DNA from: CAYHDV01 sp047619465
Lineage (GTDB): Bacteria > Patescibacteriota > Minisyncoccia > Phycocordibacterales > CSBR16-119
DNA: 24,544 bases
Direction: 5' to 3'
Assembly (NCBI GenBank): GCA_047619465.1
Contig: JBLHJW010000013.1
Coordinates: 1-24,544, forward strand
Both the position numbers and the translations under genes were made by a program. The notes under the pieces were generated by a model. That model saw only the letters and a list, made by a program, of their open reading frames with translations. It did not search any database and had not been told where the DNA came from. Of this stretch, positions 15,590 through 20,457 are shown one piece after another (the stretch's first letter is position 1; each line of letters starts with the position of its first letter).

Positions 15590-16825
15590 ATGTCAAAATC
15601 TTTCAAAATTTTTATTGCGTTCATAGCCATCAACGCACTGGTGTCACTTTTTATTTTTGCTCAAAAAAATAGTGAAGATATCGAAACAGGACCCGCTCTA
15701 GCTATAGAAACAATTAAAGTCGTATCTAGCCCTGAGCCCATCCAATCAGAAATTCAAAACAACATTGTAGAAAATGCAGAATTATATCTATCTGCAGTTC
15801 TAAGTGGAACAAAGATAGCAACCAATTCTAATCAATCTACAAAATATAATGACAAAAAAACTACTCAAACAATCCAGCCATATGGAACAGTTAAATACAC
15901 TGGAGTAATCCAACATATTTTTTTTCATAGTCTAATCATCTACCCCGAAAAAGCTGCGTCTGATTCTGCGAGTGCAAGTAGCTATGACGACTATATGATA
16001 ACGAGAGATCAGTTTGAAATAATCCTTCAACAACTATATGATGCAAACTTTGTACTTATTGATTCTAGAGATCTCTACAGTGTTGAAAGTGACGGAAGCA
16101 TAAGCAAACAAAGTCTCTATCTTCCTGCAGGGAAAAAAGCGCTTATACTCTCACTGGACGATCTCAGTTACTACAACTACATGAAAGATGGAGGCTTCGC
16201 GAATCGTCTTGTTTTGCAAAATGGCAAAATTCAAACAGAAGTTATAACGCCTGAAGGAGAGACAGTAATTACAAATGATGGCGATGTGGTTCCTATTGTT
16301 GATTCTTTCGTGGAAAGGCATCCAGATTTTTCTTGGCAAGGAGCCAAGGGAATTATTGCTCTAACAGGATACGAAGGTGTTCTTGGTTATAACACAAACA
16401 ATACAGGAGTAAGTGGCTCCAACGAGAAGTCTCTCGTTAAACCAATAATCCAAGCTCTGAAAAATACAGGTTGGATTTTTGCGAATCACAGCTACAGCCA
16501 TGGAGCTTCTTACAGAAAAAATACTATTTCAGAGAATGGACTCGCAAAAGATATCAGTCGGTGGCTTGCAGGAACTGGTTTAATTGTTGGAGAAACAGAT
16601 ATTTTCATAGGACCATTTGGGCAAGTGTTCCAGGAGGGGGACTCACGCAGAAAACAACTAATTGAAGCTGGCTTCCCTATTCTTTATGGTGTTGGTTTGA
16701 ATCCCTATCTGGAATATTTTGGTGACCACATGGTTATGGACCGCGTAGATATCGATGGATATCGAATAAGAAACAACCCCGGACAGCTCAAGAGATTGCT
16801 TGGAATAGATACAGCAGAACTTTAA
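15590..16825 (+). CDS. Membrane-anchored polysaccharide deacetylase (NodB-like)
   Basis: 411 residues with an N-terminal uncleaved signal anchor (about 5-24) and a long Ser/Thr/Asn-rich linker. The C-terminal half is a NodB-type carbohydrate esterase 4 fold. Motif 1 reads LSLDDLSYY with Asp190-Asp191 (usually TFDDG). Motif 2 is NHSYSHGA with His300 and His304, and the third motif is GPFG (341-344). The metal-binding Asp and two His are retained, so it may be active on an extracellular N-acetylated glycan such as peptidoglycan or surface polysaccharide. The substrate is unknown. TATAAT about 37 nt upstream gives a leadered transcript without a clear ribosome-binding site. Confidence 0.8.
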   Translation: MSKSFKIFIAFIAINALVSLFIFAQKNSEDIETGPALAIETIKVVSSPEPIQSEIQNNIVENAELYLSAVLSGTKIATNSNQSTKYNDKKTTQTIQPYGTVKYTGVIQHIFFHSLIIYPEKAASDSASASSYDDYMITRDQFEIILQQLYDANFVLIDSRDLYSVESDGSISKQSLYLPAGKKALILSLDDLSYYNYMKDGGFANRLVLQNGKIQTEVITPEGETVITNDGDVVPIVDSFVERHPDFSWQGAKGIIALTGYEGVLGYNTNNTGVSGSNEKSLVKPIIQALKNTGWIFANHSYSHGASYRKNTISENGLAKDISRWLAGTGLIVGETDIFIGPFGQVFQEGDSRRKQLIEAGFPILYGVGLNPYLEYFGDHMVMDRVDIDGYRIRNNPGQLKRLLGIDTAEL

Positions 16826-16898
16826 ATAAACATAAAATAGACTCCTCAATTGCTTTTTACTTAAAGTTTAGTAGAATCTTGTTGTATAGAGAACACAT

Positions 16899-16980
16899 GC
16901 TGGAGTGGTGAAATTGGTAAACACGTGCGACTCAAAATCGCATGCCGCAAGGTTTGAGGGTTCAAGTCCCTCCTCCAGCA
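16899..16980 (+). tRNA. tRNA-Leu (anticodon CAA)
   Basis: Acceptor GCTGGAG/CTCCAGC, anticodon stem TGCGA/TCGCA with loop CTCAAAA (CAA), a long class II variable arm, T-arm GGGTTCAAGTCCC, and discriminator A. CCA is not encoded. It is the only tRNA here without a structured repeat downstream. Confidence 0.96.
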
Positions 16981-16988
16981 CAAAAAAA

Positions 16989-17014
16989 ACGGCAACCTTA
17001 ACTAAGGTTGCCGT
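16989..17014 (+). terminator. Terminator of tRNA-Leu
   Basis: Perfect 11-bp stem ACGGCAACCTT / AAGGTTGCCGT, loop aact, followed within a few nt by a T5 tract. Confidence 0.75.
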
Positions 17015-17024
17015 AGACGGTTTT

Positions 17025-17345
17025 TGCCTTGCTAGAGACCAGCGGTCCCATCTCGCCTCACTTACTGGAGTACGGGATACCCCGTGTGTGGGCGCCTCAT
17101 TCTAGCTGACTTCCCCAGGTACTTAGATGTTTCAGTTCCCCGGAGCATTCCCTGATTGATCAGGTCAGTGATATGTAGGTCGTGCAGAAGCCGAAGCGCC
17201 GCATACATCATCAAACACATCAGGCTTGCCATTAAATATGAACGCCCATTCAGAAATCTTTGGATCACAGCTTACTTCCAGCTACTCAAAGCTTATCGCA
17301 GGTAATCGCGCCCTTCATCGAACCATCTTACTCAAAGTAGAACAT
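17025..17345 (-). pseudogene. Partial 23S rRNA (5' domain I), decayed
   Basis: The minus strand of 17118-17320 aligns by eye to the 5' part of bacterial 23S rRNA. CGATGAAGG is followed by CTGCGATAAGC, GATTTCTGAATGGG and finally GGAACTGAAACATCTAAGTA, all in the right order and spacing for roughly E. coli positions 46-226. Upstream resemblance may extend to 17345. Downstream, ACACGGGGTATCCCGT and CAAGGC recall positions near 400-460, which implies an internal deletion. The rest of 23S is absent, so this is a remnant or copied fragment, not a working rRNA. It covers most of the gap between tRNA-Leu and miaA. Confidence 0.8.
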
Positions 17346-17362
17346 ACAATAGAGAAAAAAGA

Positions 17363-17388
17363 AATGCCCACTCCAAGGAGTGGGCATT
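17363..17388 (-). terminator. Minus-strand terminator of the candidate RNA
   Basis: Perfect 12-bp stem AATGCCCACTCC / GGAGTGGGCATT followed on the minus strand by TTCTTTTTTC. No protein gene precedes it on that strand. Confidence 0.8.
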
Positions 17389-17556
17389 AATACAAGTTAG
17401 GTAAGTATAGAACCGAAGTTCCCAACACCTCTACGCGAGCACATACCACATTGATCATAATAAATGATTGGTCTGGATAGTTTCCATCTGGATCCCAGGA
17501 AAAAATACTCAGAACGTAACAGAGTTTGTCTCCGTGGTCAGCTCTCGGTCTCTAAC
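17363..17556 (-). ncRNA. Candidate structured small RNA, about 194 nt
   Basis: A non-coding stretch ending in a strong terminator. Possible stems on the minus strand are a closing GTTAG/CTAAC (17552-17556 with 17396-17400), ACCAC/GTGGT, CTGGgAT/ATCCAG, ATCAT/ATGAT, and GAAC-TTCG-GTTC, which contains the very stable C(UUCG)G tetraloop. A weak promoter (TTGCAT - 17 - TTAAAT) lies just upstream. I do not recognise RNase P, tmRNA, SRP RNA, 5S or a clear 6S signature. The size would suit a 6S-like RNA, but that is a guess. Confidence 0.5.
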
Positions 17557-17600
17557 TTGTTCAAACATTTAATCATAATGTATTATTAAATGCAAGTGAC

Positions 17601-17629
17601 TTGCCATAAACCTGGCCAAAGGGTATATT
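17601..17629 (+). promoter_or_regulatory. miaA promoter
   Basis: TTGCCA (17601-17606), 17-nt spacer, TATATT (17624-17629), then 8 nt to the ATG. Confidence 0.7.
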
Positions 17630-17637
17630 CTAACCAT

Positions 17638-18531
17638 ATGAAATCTAAGATTATTGTGATTGCTGGACAGACGGCCACGGGAAAATCAGACCTTGGAGTT
17701 GAACTCGCGAGAGAGTTTAACGGTGAAGTCGTTTCGGCTGATTCTAGGCAAGTATATCGCGGACTGGACCTTGGTTCTGGGAAAATAACGGTAGAGGAAA
17801 TGAAAGGAGTTCCCCATCACATGCTTGATGTTATGGATCCAAAGCATACTTACTCTGTGGCTCTTTATAAAAAAGAAGCATTGAAAGTCATAGAAGACAT
17901 ACTCTCTCGTGGAAAGCTGCCAATAGTTGTAGGAGGAACAGGTCAGTACATAGAAGCCATAGTAGACAATCCTATCTTCCCTGAAGTTAGCCCAAACCAC
18001 CAGCTGCGAGAGATTTTAGACAAGATGGAAACAGAGGATCTCTATTCCCTGCTAAAAGACAAAGATACTCGAAGATCTGGCGAGATAGACCAGAAGAATA
18101 GACCTAGACTTATTAGAGCACTTGAAATCTATGACGCCCTAGGAAATATACCTGAAGCATCCAAAGGTGAAGGATTATTTGAGCCACTTCAGATTGGGCT
18201 TAAAATAGAGAAGGCCAAGCTAATAGAAAGAATACAAAAACGTCTAGACAACAGACTAGAGAAAGAAATGGTAAAAGAAGTAGAAGACCTACAGAAGAAT
18301 GGTCTATCCTGGAAGCGACTAGAGTCTCTAGGTCTTGAGTATCAACAAATAGCAGAATATCTTCAAGAGAAGAAAGACTTTGAAGAGATGAAGAGAGTCC
18401 TAGCTATTAAAATTCGACAGTTCTCAAAACGACAGGTTACTTGGTTCCAGAAAGACAAACGAATAAAATGGTTTGAACCAGGTCAAGATAAAGAAGTTTT
18501 TGAGGTGGTAAAAAAGTTTTTAGAGAATTAA
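17638..18531 (+). CDS. miaA: tRNA dimethylallyltransferase
   Basis: 297-aa enzyme that prenylates A37 of tRNAs reading UNN codons. The tRNA-Leu(CAA), tRNA-Trp and tRNA-Tyr in this window are classical substrates. The P-loop GQTATGKS is at 10-17. SADSRQVYRGLDLGSGK follows, then the substrate-channel motif VPHHMLDVMDP, VGGTGQYIEAIV, and the C-terminal RQFSKRQVTWFQKDKRIKWFE. Length is typical. The start at MKSKIIVIAG is preferred over an upstream in-frame ATG at 17590, because the promoter (TTGCCA - 17 - TATATT) lies between the two and ends 8 nt before it. Confidence 0.96.
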   Translation: MKSKIIVIAGQTATGKSDLGVELAREFNGEVVSADSRQVYRGLDLGSGKITVEEMKGVPHHMLDVMDPKHTYSVALYKKEALKVIEDILSRGKLPIVVGGTGQYIEAIVDNPIFPEVSPNHQLREILDKMETEDLYSLLKDKDTRRSGEIDQKNRPRLIRALEIYDALGNIPEASKGEGLFEPLQIGLKIEKAKLIERIQKRLDNRLEKEMVKEVEDLQKNGLSWKRLESLGLEYQQIAEYLQEKKDFEEMKRVLAIKIRQFSKRQVTWFQKDKRIKWFEPGQDKEVFEVVKKFLEN

Positions 18532-18560
18532 CAAAACCAGACACTAAGTCTGGTTTTGTT
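18530..18560. terminator. Terminator after miaA, also closing the tRNA-Trp repeat array
   Basis: Perfect 13-bp stem AACAAAACCAGAC / GTCTGGTTTTGTT, loop actaa, overlapping the miaA stop. On the minus strand it follows the second copy of the tRNA-Trp 3' end exactly as a tRNA terminator would, so it may be the ancestral tRNA-Trp terminator. Confidence 0.8.
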
Positions 18561-18583
18561 TTATGCGGGCGATGAGGGAATCG
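18556..18583 (-). repeat. Direct repeat of the tRNA-Trp 3' end (distal copy)
   Basis: 28 bp identical to 18945-18972. It covers the T-loop from its conserved C, the T-stem and acceptor 3' halves, and the start of the trailer. Sequence diverges on both sides. It bounds the two structured units at this locus. Confidence 0.9.
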
Positions 18584-18723
18584 GTTACAAGTCGTTATTT
18601 TTATAAATAAAAATATACGCTCGCAACCCCGACTCGCACTCAGGCTATCGCCTGAATTCACCACAGGAGTACTTCTATTTTGATGAATCAAAATATGTCG
18701 TGTGTGCTCCGTCTTTCGATTCC
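18577..18723 (-). repeat. Structured tRNA-associated repeat, distal copy at tRNA-Trp
   Basis: A divergent member of the same family. It starts with inverted GGAATCGAA and ends with AACCGATTCCC. Stem A is GGAGcAC/GTaCTCC with an internal ATTTTGAT-tc-ATCAAAAT hairpin, and an additional hairpin TCAGGC-gata-GCCTGA follows. The second arm is closed by GGTT/AACC, where other copies have GGTC/GACC, and tipped by ATTTTTAT-tt-ATAAAAAT. Sequence is poorly conserved but the folding plan is kept. Confidence 0.6.
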
Positions 18724-18785
18724 TTCCTCCGCCGTGCAACGCAAAAACCCAAACACATTCTTGTCTGGGTTCTGCATCTACCGCG

Positions 18786-18898
18786 CAGAGAATCGGTCAC
18801 TCTCGTGGATATGTTTTGTAAACAGATCTCACTCCCTCGACCCCCACTAGGCGCCACATCTCTACGAGCTGGCTTCGCGACGCCTCAGTTCGATTCCA
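18786..18898 (-). repeat. Structured tRNA-associated repeat, proximal copy at tRNA-Trp
   Basis: On the minus strand: inverted GGAATCGAAC, then AGGCGTCGCGAAGCC (15 bp shared with the tRNA-Tyr copy), and stem A GGCGTC/GGCGCC with one GU pair. GGGGTCGAGGGAGTGAG follows, then hairpin GATcTGTTT-aca-AAACAtATC, CCACGAGAGTGACCGA and the T-arm-like CGATTCTC. A further hairpin (18740-18775) separates it from the distal copy. Confidence 0.8.
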
Positions 18899-18906
18899 CA
18901 TAACTC

Positions 18907-18951
18907 GTAAAACAAAAAGCCCGAATGCGTTGCATCCGAACTTGTTGTTTT
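18907..18951 (-). terminator. Terminator of tRNA-Trp
   Basis: Minus strand hairpin beginning TAAAACAACAAGTTCGGATGC and closing GCATTCGGGCTTTTTGTTTTA, a few nt after the tRNA 3' end; T-rich 3' arm. Confidence 0.7.
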
Positions 18952-18972
18952 ATGCGGGCGATGAGGGAATCG
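18945..18972 (-). repeat. Direct repeat of the tRNA-Trp 3' end (copy within the gene)
   Basis: The copy that forms part of the intact tRNA-Trp gene; perfect 28-bp match to 18556-18583, with 389 bp between equivalent positions. Confidence 0.9.
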
Positions 18973-19025
18973 AACCCCCCACTAAGGTTTTGGAAACCTT
19001 TATTATACCGATTAACTAATCGCCC
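18955..19025 (-). tRNA. tRNA-Trp (anticodon CCA)
   Basis: Acceptor GGGCGAT/ATCGCCC, anticodon stem AAGGT/ACCTT with loop TTCCAAA (CCA), T-arm GGGGGTTCGATTCCCTC, and discriminator G. The CCA tail is not encoded. It lies downstream of rpmG on the same strand. Confidence 0.96.
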
Positions 19026-19074
19026 ATAAGCTACAAAATCCGCTGTAGCGGACTTTATTGTAGCATAGTGGTAT

Positions 19075-19230
19075 TTATTTCTTAACCTCTACAAAAGGGG
19101 CTCTTTTGTTTAGTTTTTTACTAAACTTGATCTGAGTCAATTTATCAGGATTTTGCTTCTTGTTCTTGAAAGTCCTGTAAACTTCCTTTGTCTCCTTATT
19201 TTTTAGAATTATTATGTGATTTTGTGCCAT
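19075..19230 (-). CDS. rpmG: 50S ribosomal protein bL33
   Basis: 51-aa basic protein starting MAQNHIIILKNKETKEVYRT, with KNKKQNPDKLTQIKFSKKLNKRAPFVEVKK. This matches bL33 in length and pattern (IIILKNKET, KNKKxNPxKL, KxxFSxxxxKxxxxxEVK). It lacks the zinc-binding cysteines present in some bL33 forms. The start at MAQN fits the family; an upstream in-frame ATG at 19284 would add 18 unrelated residues. The gene lies immediately upstream of tRNA-Trp, a neighbourhood common in bacteria, though secE and nusG do not follow here. A TATATATAG stretch about 35 nt upstream may be the promoter. Confidence 0.85.
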   Translation of the reverse strand: MAQNHIIILKNKETKEVYRTFKNKKQNPDKLTQIKFSKKLNKRAPFVEVKK

Positions 19231-19341
19231 ATTTATGATTCGTTTAACAGATATGAGAATACTATATATACATAAACTTTGCAATAGGCTTGTAATTTAT
19301 CTACTTTTTTTGTACTCTATATGGGTTCAATAGAACAGAAG

Positions 19342-19424
19342 GCGTCGGTGGCAGAGCGGTCAAATGCATTGGACTGTAAATCCAACGACTTCGGTCTACA
19401 CAAGTTCGAATCTTGTCCGGCGCA
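19342..19424 (+). tRNA. tRNA-Tyr (anticodon GUA)
   Basis: Acceptor GCGTCGG/CCGGCGC with one GU pair, anticodon stem TTGGA/TCCAA with loop CTGTAAA (GUA), a long variable arm, T-arm with GTTCGAATCTTG, and discriminator A. CCA is not encoded. It is divergent from rpmG, and a TTGTAA - 17 - TACTCT promoter is likely just upstream. Confidence 0.96.
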
Positions 19425-19492
19425 CATCAAACACTAGGTACCTAGAGCAACGCTCTGGGTATTTTGTGTTTGAGCGCCGGACAAGATTCGAA
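19405..19492 (+). repeat. 19-bp perfect inverted repeat of the tRNA-Tyr 3' end around its terminator
   Basis: TTCGAATCTTGTCCGGCGC inside the tRNA (19405-19423) is exactly inverted at 19474-19492. Between them lies the terminator hairpin. The whole 88 nt could fold into one long hairpin that would compete with the tRNA T-arm and acceptor. Confidence 0.9.
19427..19473 (+). terminator. Hairpin after tRNA-Tyr
   Basis: TCAAACAC...GTGTTTGA with inner pairs TACC/GGTA and AGAGC/GCTCT around aac. There is no T-run of its own, so processing or termination may depend on the structure. Confidence 0.65.
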
Positions 19493-19595
19493 CCAAGGCG
19501 TCGCGAAGCCCTAGAACGCAGTGAAAGGAGACGCCGAGTGGGGGTCGATGGAATGAGATTTTCTGCAAGAAAATCCATGAGAGTGACCGAATCTT
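19474..19595 (+). repeat. Structured tRNA-associated repeat, copy at tRNA-Tyr
   Basis: Starts with the inverted tRNA-Tyr 3' end (ending GATTCGAACC), then AGGCGTCGCGAAGCC and stem A GGCGTC/GACGCC. GGGGTCGATGGAATGAG follows, then hairpin GATTTTCT-gca-AGAAAATC and CCATGAGAGTGACCGA, finishing with CGAATCTT, a direct copy of the T-arm start. The outer arms AAGATTCG/CGAATCTT pair over 8 bp. It has the same orientation as the tRNA and abuts the 3' end of the 270-aa gene. Confidence 0.8.
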
Positions 19596-19599
19596 TTAT

Positions 19600-20412
19600 C
19601 TACACAAGCATGTTCTTCTTCCACAGCGGAATAAAATTTTTTTCCTCTTCTTTGTATTTTTTAATTAACTCTCTAAAATCTGGTCTTCCAATCTTTTTAA
19701 TGGTGTAGGAATCAATTAAATCTATAAGGAGCAAGCTGTTTGACATTGTTAACCCTATTGTCCAAAAAATTTCATTGTGTGGAGAATCGTGGTAATAGGG
19801 ATTTCCATGAAGCAACTCAGACAAGTGTGAATAAATAGCGTACGTACTCTTTGGATTAATGACTCCTACAGTCTCCCTCATAAATTCCTTCATTTTTTCA
19901 GTCGTTAAAATGTCGCTGATAAGTGGAAAAAACATACCAAATTTTCTCAATTTTCTTTTAGATAATTCTTTTGGGTTCTGAGGTAAATCAATACCTTTCT
20001 TTAAAAATAACTCCTCGTAGTCAATGAGCATTAGATTATAGCCACTATCGTCTATTTTTGATGCTGTATACAACTGAAGCCCCATACAGGGAAGAACCCT
20101 TTCATCGTCATTAGTGTATTTATCTTCTAAATATAAAAACCTTGAATATATATCAAAAAGAATTCTGGAGTTAAGGAAATTATAAAAAGCTGCTTCATCC
20201 CCAGAATCGATCACACCACATAGATAATCTAGAGTTCTAACAAAAGCGTTGATTGATCTTACCTTAAAGACTCTCAGTGCAGCATCTACAACAAGGTCTT
20301 TATCTTCTGGAACAGTAAGATTTTCTATCTCCTTTATCCTTGATTTTAGCAACAGAGAGGCCTCTTTTATTAAAGACACCTGACTATTCAATACGTCTGT
20401 TTTATTACACAT
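19600..20412 (-). CDS. Accessory protein, 270 aa, possibly DUF5677/HEPN-like
   Basis: Helical protein of unknown function. A C-terminal segment, YSHLSELLHGNPYYHDSPHN (about residues 200-219), resembles the Y..LSE..HGNP signature of DUF5677-type, HEPN-related proteins. The strict HEPN Rx4-6H is not visible, so the assignment is tentative. TATTAT ends 6 nt before the ATG (leaderless type). Its stop lies 5 bp from the end of the tRNA-Tyr repeat, and it separates that tRNA from clpB. By position it parallels the 239-aa gene at the tRNA-Gln repeat, although here it is antisense to the tRNA. The codon pattern is as AT-rich as in the neighbours. Confidence 0.6.
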   Translation of the reverse strand: MCNKTDVLNSQVSLIKEASLLLKSRIKEIENLTVPEDKDLVVDAALRVFKVRSINAFVRTLDYLCGVIDSGDEAAFYNFLNSRILFDIYSRFLYLEDKYTNDDERVLPCMGLQLYTASKIDDSGYNLMLIDYEELFLKKGIDLPQNPKELSKRKLRKFGMFFPLISDILTTEKMKEFMRETVGVINPKSTYAIYSHLSELLHGNPYYHDSPHNEIFWTIGLTMSNSLLLIDLIDSYTIKKIGRPDFRELIKKYKEEEKNFIPLWKKNMLV

Positions 20413-20418
20413 AAGTTA

Positions 20419-20424
20419 ATAATA
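20419..20424 (-). promoter_or_regulatory. -10 box of the 270-aa gene
   Basis: TATTAT, 6 nt before the ATG, just downstream of the clpB terminator. Confidence 0.55.
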
Positions 20425-20430
20425 CCAATA

Positions 20431-20452
20431 AAAACACCCTTAAGGGTGTTTT
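20431..20452 (-). terminator. clpB terminator
   Basis: AAAACACCCTTAAGGGTGTTTT followed by TATT on the minus strand, shortly after the clpB stop. Confidence 0.8.
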
Positions 20453-20457
20453 TATAT

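Noticed and set aside
14408..15600. parS site near parB
   Set aside because: I saw no 16-mer resembling TGTTTCACGTGAAACA here or elsewhere in the window.
17062..17268. Minus-strand ORF of 68 aa
   Set aside because: It translates the 23S rRNA fragment; the nucleotide match to rRNA explains the sequence.
18540..18972. Integron attC site or CRISPR array
   Set aside because: The GTTRRRY/RYYYAAC core sites are not present, and the repeats are few, tRNA-derived and irregularly spaced, unlike CRISPR.
19364..19708. Plus-strand ORF of 114 aa across tRNA-Tyr
   Set aside because: It starts inside the tRNA and reads the inverted repeat and structured unit, and it overlaps the 270-aa gene antisense.
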